From Gammaproteobacteria bacterium (GTDB lineage: Bacteria > Pseudomonadota > Gammaproteobacteria > SZUA-152), in the NCBI GenBank assembly GCA_030613605.1, contig JAUWLO010000001.1, positions 1 to 39,289 on the forward strand: a stretch of 39,289 bases of DNA, given 5' to 3'. A program made the translations under genes and the position numbers. The notes under the pieces were generated by a model, which was not told the origin of the DNA, ran no database searches, and saw only the letters and a program-made list of their open reading frames with translations. This document shows positions 17,591 through 25,334 of the stretch, piece after piece (the first letter of the stretch is position 1; every line of letters starts with the position of its first letter).

Positions 17591-18490
17591 ATGAACCTTT
17601 TTAGCAATCTTGAGCTATTCGTCAAAACCATCGAAGTGGGTAATTTTTCAGCACTGGGGCGACAATTACACATGGCGCCCTCCTCAATCTCTCGTCAAAT
17701 CAATACGTTGGAAGAGGAGCTAGGTGTGCGGTTACTACAACGCACAACCCGCAGTATCAGCCTGACCGAAGCTGGGCAAATTTACTTTGAGCGGGTCAGC
17801 AAAATTCTTGGTGACCTGGAAGAGGCTCAATCAGCCATTACTCAACTGCAGGTAAGCCCTAAGGGCATATTGCGCCTTAACGTGGCGATCCCATTTGGTG
17901 AGCGAAATATCGTGCCTTTAATGCCTAAATTCCTGGCGATGTATCCTGATCTGAAGATTGATCTAGCGCTGGAAGATCGTTCGATTGATCTGGTGGAAGA
18001 GCGTGTGGACATGGCCATTCGCATTGGTCGACTGGGCGATTCATCCATAGTGGCCCGCAAGCTGGCCGACAATCAGTTTGTAGTTTGCGCAAGCCAGCAA
18101 TACATTGAAACGCATGGTTCACCCGACACTCCTGATGATTTAAAGCGCCACAATTGTATTATTAATAAAAACATCCACAACAGTGATACCTGGCAGTTTC
18201 GTAATGGCAAATCAACACAGAATATTTCCGTCTCAGGAAATTTTCTAGCGAATACAGGAGGCGCCCTGTACCGAGCCATGTTGTCAGATTTAGGAGTTGC
18301 GGTATTGCCGACCTGGTTTGTGGGCGAAGATATTAAACAGGGAAAATTGAAGGTGATACTAAAAGGCTATGAAGTCAATCTGCCGGCCATGACCGATAGT
18401 GCCATTTATGCCTTGTACCCTGCAGGAGAGTACCTGCCACCAAAAGTCAGGGTGTTTATTGATTATTTGATTGAGAATCTAAAAGTATAG
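17591..18490 (+). CDS. LysR-family transcriptional regulator
   Basis: 299 residues. The N-terminal winged helix-turn-helix is clear (FVKTIEVGNFSALGRQLHMAPSSISRQINTLEEELGVRLLQRTTRSISLTEAGQIYFER), followed by the periplasmic-binding-like effector domain (residues ~90-295; for example VDMAIRIGRLGDSSIVARKL near 137). It belongs to the CrgA/AaeR-like branch, whose members usually control a neighbouring divergent gene, here the yeaR-like/cytochrome genes. AAGGAG lies 6 bases before the ATG. Effector unknown. Confidence 0.92.
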   Translation: MNLFSNLELFVKTIEVGNFSALGRQLHMAPSSISRQINTLEEELGVRLLQRTTRSISLTEAGQIYFERVSKILGDLEEAQSAITQLQVSPKGILRLNVAIPFGERNIVPLMPKFLAMYPDLKIDLALEDRSIDLVEERVDMAIRIGRLGDSSIVARKLADNQFVVCASQQYIETHGSPDTPDDLKRHNCIINKNIHNSDTWQFRNGKSTQNISVSGNFLANTGGALYRAMLSDLGVAVLPTWFVGEDIKQGKLKVILKGYEVNLPAMTDSAIYALYPAGEYLPPKVRVFIDYLIENLKV

Positions 18491-18534
18491 GAAATTAATA
18501 AACGTAGTTATGATGATTAATAATATTTTATTAT

Positions 18535-18634
18535 CACAGGCATGAAAAAACCCACCCGGAGTTAATATAAACAGGTTTTTCCATATGCCTTAGCAGCATT
18601 TTGTAAAGCACCCTGCAAGCTGAAACCAAATTGA
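18535..18634 (+). repeat. Dispersed intergenic repeat, copy 1 (short)
   Basis: First of three related intergenic elements in the window. It begins CACAGGCATGAAAAAACCCAC, contains a hairpin AAAAACC ... GGTTTTT and the core AAAGCACCCTGCAA, and loses similarity near 18634, so it is ~40 bp shorter than copies 2 and 3. It sits between the convergent lysR and Tat-protein genes. The hairpin may serve as terminator for both genes. Confidence 0.8.
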
Positions 18635-18648
18635 CGTAGACAGCATGT

Positions 18649-19698
18649 TCAGTTAATCGCTATCCTTTTTATTTCTTTCACAACTCCGCCAGGATTTTCA
18701 GAATAAGCACCAAGAACCTGCTGCACTCCATTTTGGTTCATATAAGCCATTACAGACTGTACGAGAGGGTATTGATTGCTAATATTTTGTGAGACTGCCC
18801 TCACAGTATTTTTTTCATCTGTGTTTCCATACTTTTGTAAGAAACTCAATGCAAGTAAGCTACCTGCTGCCTCGGTAATAGATTCACCATATACCCTGCC
18901 CATTCTCTGTGCATCATCCTCTCCTAGTGATGTTACCAACTCCCCGGTAAGGCGAAGCGTCGGCTGATGGGTAGTTAAATGTATAATTTCAGTAAAAGGG
19001 GAAATCAATGATGTGGGCCCGTGGATCACGAAAATTGTGCTGCCTATCGGTTTGTGATAAACATCATCAATAATGTAATTAATCGCTCTCTCAACAGGCG
19101 CGACATTTACTAATCCTGGCTGGATCTGTATGCCCTCTCCATTTACACCGTTAACCCTATAGACAAGGTAGGTATGCTTACCTACTAATCCCCTGTATTC
19201 TTTGGTATCTACAAATGACTTGGTGTTATGTTTTGGCAGCAAACTCCAGTCAATATTAACTTCCATCAATCCAGAAACCTGGTTGTATAAGTACTCCTGA
19301 GCAAATTTAGAATATGACAAGAGTCTGTTACTGTGAATGGATGAGTCACACACGCCATAGTGCTGATACGTCCATACAATCCGATTAGTTTTTTTCCAAC
19401 GTATACCCTGATTGGCTAGCACTTTCTTCAATAATGCGATCGGTCTCTGGTAGTTACTTTGTTCTACCCTGTTGGCAGGAAGAACAGTTTCCTTATGTAA
19501 TGCACAATATTTCTGCATTAGTGTGAGTTCATCTATTAGTGGGCCTAGCCCCTCCTGAAAGGAAAACGAGAGCCAGTTTCTATCAGGGGTATTGTTCAGA
19601 TGGATATTGCCAAGTGCGTATTTTGGTATCAATGATACTGCAGCCGTACTTGCGAGCAAATACGACAGGAATTTTCGTCGAGTAAGCTTCTCTGACAA
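18649..19698 (-). CDS. Tat-exported protein of unknown function
   Basis: 349-residue protein with a clear twin-arginine signal: LTRRKFLSYLLASTAAVSLIPKYALG near the N-terminus. I choose the TTG start at 19698 because AGGAGGGG lies just upstream and gives a compact Tat n-region; a GTG 15 codons earlier (19743) is also open. The mature protein (~320 residues) has no motif I recognise, two cysteines only, and no transmembrane helix. Tat export suggests a cofactor or folded state in the cytoplasm. It follows the universal stress protein gene by ~110 bp in the same direction. Function not assigned. Confidence 0.75.
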   Translation of the reverse strand: MSEKLTRRKFLSYLLASTAAVSLIPKYALGNIHLNNTPDRNWLSFSFQEGLGPLIDELTLMQKYCALHKETVLPANRVEQSNYQRPIALLKKVLANQGIRWKKTNRIVWTYQHYGVCDSSIHSNRLLSYSKFAQEYLYNQVSGLMEVNIDWSLLPKHNTKSFVDTKEYRGLVGKHTYLVYRVNGVNGEGIQIQPGLVNVAPVERAINYIIDDVYHKPIGSTIFVIHGPTSLISPFTEIIHLTTHQPTLRLTGELVTSLGEDDAQRMGRVYGESITEAAGSLLALSFLQKYGNTDEKNTVRAVSQNISNQYPLVQSVMAYMNQNGVQQVLGAYSENPGGVVKEIKRIAIN

Positions 19699-19811
19699 GG
19701 ACCCCTCCTCTTCCTGCATATAAGGTGTTTCGGTAATATCCACCTCTTGTATATTATAGTCGCTCCAGGGAAATACTTGTAAAAACCCTTTCAGTATTAA
19801 GGAGTCATTGT

Positions 19812-20273
19812 TTATTTCGTCAACAGGACAGGTATGCTGGAGCCATTGGCAACTTCTCGGCTTACACTGCCAAGAAGAAAATCATGGGTTCGTTTTCCTC
19901 GCGAACCAATAATAATCAGTTCGGCTTCTGACTCCTCTGCGCCAGAGAGAATTTCTTCCGCCGGGTGTCCCACTTTCACCATACAATTTATATCGGTGAT
20001 ACCAGCTTTCTCCAGCATTTTATGATAATGAACCATGATTTTGTCGGCGCGTACATCCAAAGCTTCTTTATACTCGGTTCCTTGCAGGGCTTCTCGTAGA
20101 GTGTCCATCTCTGGGCCCATAACCATTCCCTCTCCAATAAGTGATTGGCCGAGTACTTTCTGTACATAAACCAAAGTAACTGCCAGATTGGTCGTAGAAA
20201 ATAAATCAATTAAAGTCTCGACCGCACGTATTGATCCTTTACTGTCATCAACTGCAATGAGTACTCTCTTCAT
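19812..20273 (-). CDS. Universal stress protein, UspA family
   Basis: 153-residue single Usp domain: KRVLIAVDDSKGSIRAVETLIDLF at the start, MVKVGHPAEEIL in the middle and the nucleotide loop IIIGSRGKRTHDFLLGSVSREVANGSSIPVLL at the end (G-x2-G-x8-GS, the ATP-binding type). The ATG at 20273 has AGGAG at the right spacing. It lies between the exported rhodanese and the Tat protein on the same strand. Its role in this cluster is unknown; stress signalling or ATP sensing is typical. Confidence 0.9.
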   Translation of the reverse strand: MKRVLIAVDDSKGSIRAVETLIDLFSTTNLAVTLVYVQKVLGQSLIGEGMVMGPEMDTLREALQGTEYKEALDVRADKIMVHYHKMLEKAGITDINCMVKVGHPAEEILSGAEESEAELIIIGSRGKRTHDFLLGSVSREVANGSSIPVLLTK

Positions 20274-20294
20274 CACACACTCCTTTGGGAAGGT

Positions 20295-20329
20295 GAAAAC
20301 AAAGTGGAGTCATGATGACCCCACTTTGT
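20295..20329 (-). terminator. Hairpin between the rhodanese and usp genes
   Basis: On the minus strand ACAAAGTGG pairs with CCACTTTGT (9 bp, loop ~13) and is followed by TTTTC. It lies 37 bp after the rhodanese stop and 22 bp before the usp start, so it is either a terminator or an attenuator that lowers usp expression. The T-run is short. Confidence 0.55.
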
Positions 20330-20365
20330 CCGCAACATCAATGCCCTCTCACTTTGATATTTTTC

Positions 20366-21376
20366 TTATTTTTTACCTTCCAGTTTTGCGACCTTCTTCT
20401 CTAACTTTTTGATCTTTTTATTCAAGCCGGCAAAATTGAACCACTGCTCTCCTGCCACAGGATGATCGAGCTGTGACCCATAGACACGCCATGATTCATC
20501 CCAGTTGGCGGGATCTTTAAAGCCAAGCAGCCTCATTTCCAGATAGGTCAACGTGGAACGTGTACCTGTCTGGCAATAGGCAAGAGTACGTTTACCTTTA
20601 TCCAAAGATGAAAAGGCTTTGGAAGTAGTTGCAGCATCAAGGTATGCCGTTGCTTTCATTTTTCCCGATTTCTTATCCTTTGCTTTTGACAGGGTGTCGA
20701 TATGGGAAACATTAATGGTGGTATTGGGTACATGTCCGCCTCTGATGGCACGAATATCTTTACCGATATGCTCCTTTTTGGTTCTGGAGTCTATCAATTG
20801 CACGCCACTGCCTTTGGCAATTTTAAGAACCTCTCCAGTAGAGCCGTATCTTGATGATACAACCTTCGCCTTAAAGGTAGTGGCTGCCTTTTTGACGGGT
20901 TTGTTATCAAGGCGATTGCCTGCTTTGCGCCAGGCATCCAGACCACCATTGAGAACATGAACCTTATCGTGTCCGAGATATTCCATTATCCAGAAACCAA
21001 CAGTGGCATCCGTAAAGGTTTTCATACCATCGTAATAAAACACCACATGAGTATCATTACTAATACCCACTTTCCCAAATAATTTTTCATATTTGGAAGT
21101 GTCTCGGTAAACTCGTGCAGTGTTATCTCGCAATGCCTTCTTGCAGCGTTTACCAAGACTTATGGCGCCTGGAATATGCCCTTTCACATAACCTTTAAGG
21201 CCTCTGCAATCAACAACCACCCAGTTAGATTTGTTGATATTTTTCTTAACTGTATCGGCCGTTACCAAAAGACCGGGATTTGCCCATTTTGCCGCACCTA
21301 ATGCCGTCATGCTGATAAACCCCGACATTAGGACTAAAAACAAAACTATATATTTTGATTTTTTATACATATCCAT
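20366..21376 (-). CDS. Exported two-domain thiosulfate/mercaptopyruvate sulfurtransferase (rhodanese)
   Basis: 336 residues. A signal peptide (YIVLFLVLMSGFISMTALGA) indicates periplasmic location. An N-terminal inactive rhodanese domain follows (VVDCRGLKGYVKGHIPGAISL near 54, VVFYYDGM near 111, VHVLNGGLDAWRKAG near 139), then the catalytic domain with AYCQTGTRST and nucleophile Cys268. The protein ends with a highly charged coiled-coil tail (LNKKIKKLEKKVAKLEGKK), unusual for this family and suggesting oligomerisation or partner docking. A strong GAGGAGA ribosome site is present. It is divergent from the glycosyltransferase/radical SAM pair and may feed sulfane sulfur to the nearby sulfur-relay genes. 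Confidence 0.9.
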   Translation of the reverse strand: MDMYKKSKYIVLFLVLMSGFISMTALGAAKWANPGLLVTADTVKKNINKSNWVVVDCRGLKGYVKGHIPGAISLGKRCKKALRDNTARVYRDTSKYEKLFGKVGISNDTHVVFYYDGMKTFTDATVGFWIMEYLGHDKVHVLNGGLDAWRKAGNRLDNKPVKKAATTFKAKVVSSRYGSTGEVLKIAKGSGVQLIDSRTKKEHIGKDIRAIRGGHVPNTTINVSHIDTLSKAKDKKSGKMKATAYLDAATTSKAFSSLDKGKRTLAYCQTGTRSTLTYLEMRLLGFKDPANWDESWRVYGSQLDHPVAGEQWFNFAGLNKKIKKLEKKVAKLEGKK

Positions 21377-21567
21377 AATAAATCTCCTCGCAATAAATCA
21401 TCCGTTCGTTAATTATTTTTCACTTTAATCATATCGTTTTGTCTAAGAGGTCGGGAGCCGAGCCTGGGCCAAAGCAATTATCAGCATTGGGCAGAATCGG
21501 TACCTCCTGTGGTACGAAACATTACTTCCCTACAGTGTTATCAATAGTACGATTGGTTGTAGATTGG

Positions 21568-21587
21568 AATGATGTATTTGCATCACC
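21568..21587. promoter_or_regulatory. Palindromic operator, copy A (upstream of the glycosyltransferase operon)
   Basis: AATGATGTATTTGCATCACC differs at only four positions from the perfect palindrome AATGATGCATATGCATCATT found at 31466-31485. It lies 85 bp before the glycosyltransferase start and just upstream of a probable promoter. The match and the identical placement at the two operons support a common regulator. Which regulator binds is an inference (the PAS-LuxR protein at 31952-32620 is the nearest candidate). Confidence 0.65.
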
Positions 21588-21592
21588 TTATC

Positions 21593-21621
21593 GGTTTAAT
21601 GTGAAATTGATGGGTTATACT
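21593..21621 (+). promoter_or_regulatory. Probable promoter of the glycosyltransferase/radical SAM operon
   Basis: A good -10 (TATACT, 21616-21621) has a poor -35 (GGTTTA, 21593-21598) at 17-bp spacing, as expected for an activator-dependent promoter; the palindrome ends 5 bp upstream of the -35. Confidence 0.5.
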
Positions 21622-21672
21622 GAGGTGTGCGCATTGATGCGTGGAAGTTTATTACTAAAATAGTCAGGAACT

Positions 21673-22680
21673 GTGGACACTAAAAACCCTATCCCTCTGA
21701 TTTCCATTATTATCCCTAACTTTAATGGGGCGAGTACTCTGCGCCAGTGTCTCGGGGCGGTAACATCGCTTAAGGATGAGTGTTTCGAGGTAATCGTTGT
21801 GGATGATGGGTCTCACGACAATTCTGTGGAGATCATCAAAGAGTTTCCCTGCCGATTAATTCAACTAGAGCAGCAGAGTGGTGCCTCAAGGGCACGCAAT
21901 GTGGGAGCCGGAAGCAGCCACGGTGATATTCTTTTTTTTACCGATGCAGATTGCCTGGTTCAAGCAAATACCCTGAGTGTAATCCGGCAAACAATGGCCG
22001 TGAATAACCCAAATGTTATTGTCGGTGGTACCTATACAACCCAGCCCGGGGATAATCGGTTTTTTAGCGCCTTTCAATCGGTGTTTATCAATTTCTCTGA
22101 GACCAAACAACTTAAATCACCCGATTACCTTGCCGGCCATGCACTGGCCATCGATGCAAACACCTTTCGCCAAAGTGAGGGGTTTGCTCAGGATTTTCTC
22201 CCCATACTGGAAGACGTCGAATTCAGTCATCGACTGCGACGGATGGGCAGGCAATTAATCATTGAACCACGTTTTTTGGTTCAGCACATTTTCAATTATT
22301 CCCTCATGGATTCATTCCGTAATGCACTGTGCAAGACCAAGTACTGGGTCGCCTACTCTCTGAATCACCGGGATTTATTGTCAGATTCAGGGACTGCCTC
22401 TCACGAACTTAAAATGAATGTTGTGTGTTTTTATATCTCTATCCTGTCCCTTTACATGCTCCTTGGGCTCGATGTGGGCGGTGCATTATTTGGGCTTGCC
22501 ATGCTTACGATGATTAACCTTACAGTGAACAGGAAGCTTTTCCGGGCCTTTTATGATGCAAATGGATCATTGTTTACCCTCCGCGCCTCTTTATACTATT
22601 TATTAGCTTACCCACTTCCCGTCGGGGCTGGCGCTGTTGCTGGAATCACATACTTTATTAGAACTAAAACGAAGGATTAA
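21673..22680 (+). CDS. Family 2 glycosyltransferase with C-terminal membrane segments
   Basis: 335 residues with GTG start and AGGA a few bases upstream. The GT-A catalytic domain is clear: ISIIIPNFNGASTLRQCLGAV, VIVVDDGSHDNS near 41, GASRARNVGA near 69, the metal-binding DAD in FFTDADCLV near 94 and ILEDVEFSHRLRRMG near 178. After residue ~240 there are two to three hydrophobic segments, so the enzyme is membrane-bound at the cytoplasmic face and probably acts on a lipid-linked acceptor. It is followed after 32 bp by a radical SAM gene. Donor and acceptor unknown. Confidence 0.9.
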   Translation: MDTKNPIPLISIIIPNFNGASTLRQCLGAVTSLKDECFEVIVVDDGSHDNSVEIIKEFPCRLIQLEQQSGASRARNVGAGSSHGDILFFTDADCLVQANTLSVIRQTMAVNNPNVIVGGTYTTQPGDNRFFSAFQSVFINFSETKQLKSPDYLAGHALAIDANTFRQSEGFAQDFLPILEDVEFSHRLRRMGRQLIIEPRFLVQHIFNYSLMDSFRNALCKTKYWVAYSLNHRDLLSDSGTASHELKMNVVCFYISILSLYMLLGLDVGGALFGLAMLTMINLTVNRKLFRAFYDANGSLFTLRASLYYLLAYPLPVGAGAVAGITYFIRTKTKD

Positions 22681-22712
22681 CCGGAAAGGATCAAAAGTAA
22701 TACCTGATAACC

Positions 22713-23816
22713 ATGCAAATGTATTCTCCATTCCGCCACGCCCCCGCTCTATTCTGGAAACACAAGCCCATACACTTGACCTTTTTTGTGACACGCCGCT
22801 GTAATGCCAGGTGCCCCTATTGTTTTTACCTCCAGAGCCAATCGCCTGAGTGTGATAACCCTTTAGAGAGTCCAGAAAATGAGTTGTCGCTAGAAGAAAT
22901 CCGGAAATTAGCACCGTCCTTTGGGCGTTTACTCTGGCTTGCCTTTTCTGGTGGAGAAATCTTTCTTCGCAAAGACCTGGTCCAGATTAGTCAGATTTTT
23001 TATGAACACAACAAACCGAGCATTATGCTCTATCCAACCAATGGCCTGATGCCAACTCTGATCAGAAACCAGATAGAACAAATCCTTGCTCATACTCCAA
23101 AGAGTGTCGTGGTTGTTAAATTATCTCTGGACGGTCTAAATGAACGTCACGATGAACTGCGCAATACGCCTCACAGCTTTGAGAAAACCCTAAAGACCTA
23201 TGAATTACTCAGCCCTCTACTTGAGCAATATCCTAATTTTGAACTTGGCGTAAATACCGTTTTTTGCTCCGATAACCAGAACCAGATGGATGAGATTATC
23301 GATTTTGTCGAAACATTAGAGCATGTGAATACTCATACTATTTCCATGATCCGAGGATCTCTCAAAGATACACATTTTCAGGAAAACATTGATTACGATA
23401 AGTATGCGCAGGCAGTGGATCGTCTAGCCATTAATATGAAAGGCTCACCGTCCAATCGCTATCGTTTTAAGGGTGCGGGATTGAAGGCAGCGCAAGATGT
23501 TATACAGCGACGTATTATTCATCGTACCCTGGTGGAACAAAAACGTCAGATACCTTGTTACGCAGGTCGTACTAATTTGGTAATGACAGAGGTTGGTGAG
23601 ATTTATCCCTGCGAATTATTAACAGATAGTTTTGGTAACGTGAGGGATCATGATTACGATATTGAACAAGTAGTTAACACCAGCCAGGCAAAAAATAGTA
23701 TTGCCGATATCGAGTCGGAGTCCTGCTTTTGCACACATGAGTGCAATCTAATGACAAATATTCTCCTCAACCCAAGACTTTTACCTTCCCTGGCTCGGGA
23801 ATATAGCGCGCTGTAG
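22713..23816 (+). CDS. Radical SAM protein with SPASM-like C-terminus
   Basis: 367 residues. The N-terminal 4Fe-4S site is TRRCNARCPYCFYLQ (Cys30, Cys34, Cys37), followed by FSGGEIFLRKDL and KLSLDGLNERHDELR, the typical barrel elements. The C-terminal part contains further cysteines (IPCYAGRTNLVMTEVGEIYPCELL, then CFCTHEC), consistent with an auxiliary cluster of the SPASM/twitch type. Such enzymes often modify peptides or small molecules. It is co-transcribed with the glycosyltransferase. No strong Shine-Dalgarno is seen at the ATG; a second ATG is two codons downstream. Substrate unknown. Confidence 0.87.
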   Translation: MQMYSPFRHAPALFWKHKPIHLTFFVTRRCNARCPYCFYLQSQSPECDNPLESPENELSLEEIRKLAPSFGRLLWLAFSGGEIFLRKDLVQISQIFYEHNKPSIMLYPTNGLMPTLIRNQIEQILAHTPKSVVVVKLSLDGLNERHDELRNTPHSFEKTLKTYELLSPLLEQYPNFELGVNTVFCSDNQNQMDEIIDFVETLEHVNTHTISMIRGSLKDTHFQENIDYDKYAQAVDRLAINMKGSPSNRYRFKGAGLKAAQDVIQRRIIHRTLVEQKRQIPCYAGRTNLVMTEVGEIYPCELLTDSFGNVRDHDYDIEQVVNTSQAKNSIADIESESCFCTHECNLMTNILLNPRLLPSLAREYSAL

Positions 23817-23844
23817 TCTAGAATGAATAATCCGGAAAACCTAA

Positions 23845-25323
23845 TCAGGAAGAAGAATTCAGGCTTGATGGTACCGGAGTACCAGGTTTCTGAAACAGGC
23901 CTTTTTTCGCCCATACCCAAAACAGTGTTCTAATCCCACTCAGTGCCAGCCGACAATCATCCAGACTTCGTAACTGTAACAATCGCCGCATAAGAAATGA
24001 GGGGCGTGAATAAAAACGCTTAAAGGCAAGTTGCCGCAGCGTGTGAATCTGTTCCCTGCTCATGGTGTGGGGAGTAAAAGCGGCTCCCTGATAGGTATAG
24101 TTACTCAAATCTTTAGACACCGTTCCATATTTTTCCAGATTGTCGTAAAGATGGGTTCCCGGGAATGCCGTCAGTGCATGGAAATTGGCTAAATCCGGAT
24201 TGAGTTCAATGGCAAACTCAATGGTTTTCAAGCCATCCTCAAATGTCTCGCCAGGAATTCCAAATAGAAAGGGTGTGCTGACTCTAAGCCCTACTTCCTT
24301 GGCTGCCTTAACAGCCTTACGCGTTTGCTCCAGGGTAATACCTTTGCGTAAGGTGTTTAGGTTTTTCTGTACACCACTCTCTGCACCGAAAAGAATGGCC
24401 CAACACCCTGCTTCTTTCATGGCACGCAATAAGGGTTTATCTACCTGGTTTACGCAGGACGAGGCAAACCAGGTGAAATCCAGTCCTTCTGATTTAATTG
24501 CCTTTGCCAGAGTCATCGCCCGGTCGTAGTCAGCAGCAAAGGTATCATCAATAAACTTTATTTCTCGGTAACCTTGATCCAGACACGCCCGTATTTCACT
24601 CAATACATTCTCGACACTGCGGTATCGAATTCCACGCTTACCACTTTTTCTGTTTTTATCCGTCTGGGAGCAAAAGATACAGCGCCGATTACAGCCTCGT
24701 GCTGTGATCATTACGGCGACCGGTTTACGTCGATAGGTTGCAGGTGGTGGGGTGTAATCATCGATATCACCTAGAAGGTCTCTTGCTGGCAGCGGTAGTG
24801 CGTCCAGGTCTTCGATTAAAGGCCGAGCCTGATTTTCTATAATTTCGTTATTTTCTCTAAAAATAATTCCTTGTACGTCGCGTAGTGACAAACCGGCCTC
24901 AAGGTGATTCACCATTTCAGTAACCGTCACTTCTCCCTCACCTGTTACTACGGCATCAATACTACTGGTATTCTCCTCTAAACATTGTCGTTGTTTTGCT
25001 ATTGGGAAGGGGCCACCAACAGCGATAAACACTGAGGGATATAAACGTTTAATGTCATTGGCAGTGCTTACGGCTTTATTCCAGCCGAATGTGGTTGAAT
25101 AGATTCCGACAAAAGCAGGGTCAAATTGAGCTAGACTCTGAATGAGTTCGGATTGTGTCATAAAGGCCCCATTGTAGAATTTCACCTCGTGGCCCGCATT
25201 TTGCAAACATGCAGCAACATATAGCGTACCCAGTGGTTGCCAGTAATTGATCTGAAAACCGGCAGTCTTGGTGGGAAATAATTCTTCCGGTAACCAGGAA
25301 GGTATGACAAGGGCGCATTTCAT
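23845..25323 (-). CDS. B12-binding-domain radical SAM enzyme
   Basis: 492 residues. Residues ~25-150 form a B12-binding-like Rossmann domain (PLGTLYVAACLQNAGHEVKFYNG, VGIYSTTFGWNKAV, IAVGGPFPIA, GEGEVTV) without the DxHxxG base-off histidine. The radical SAM core has RGCNRRCIFCSQT (Cys211, Cys215, Cys218), FIDDTFAADYDRA and FGIPGETFEDGLK. This class does methylations or other radical chemistry on lipids and natural products; HpnJ and BchE-like enzymes are relatives. It is the last gene of the long minus-strand operon, 11 bp after the flavoprotein, and meets the other radical SAM gene tail to tail (28 bp apart). Confidence 0.88.
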   Translation of the reverse strand: MKCALVIPSWLPEELFPTKTAGFQINYWQPLGTLYVAACLQNAGHEVKFYNGAFMTQSELIQSLAQFDPAFVGIYSTTFGWNKAVSTANDIKRLYPSVFIAVGGPFPIAKQRQCLEENTSSIDAVVTGEGEVTVTEMVNHLEAGLSLRDVQGIIFRENNEIIENQARPLIEDLDALPLPARDLLGDIDDYTPPPATYRRKPVAVMITARGCNRRCIFCSQTDKNRKSGKRGIRYRSVENVLSEIRACLDQGYREIKFIDDTFAADYDRAMTLAKAIKSEGLDFTWFASSCVNQVDKPLLRAMKEAGCWAILFGAESGVQKNLNTLRKGITLEQTRKAVKAAKEVGLRVSTPFLFGIPGETFEDGLKTIEFAIELNPDLANFHALTAFPGTHLYDNLEKYGTVSKDLSNYTYQGAAFTPHTMSREQIHTLRQLAFKRFYSRPSFLMRRLLQLRSLDDCRLALSGIRTLFWVWAKKGLFQKPGTPVPSSLNSSS

Positions 25324-25334
25324 CCTGTTTCTCC

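Noticed and set aside
21439..21663. 74-codon plus-strand open frame before the glycosyltransferase
   Set aside because: TTG start without ribosome site, no family resemblance, and the operator and -10 of the next operon lie inside it.
21673..23816. Mycofactocin-like cluster because of GT2 plus radical SAM
   Set aside because: No MftA-type precursor, no PqqD-like MftB and no MftD/E genes; only two gene families coincide.
23817..23844. Terminator between the convergent radical SAM genes
   Set aside because: The 28-bp gap shows no stem with T-run; the ends of the two transcripts probably overlap.
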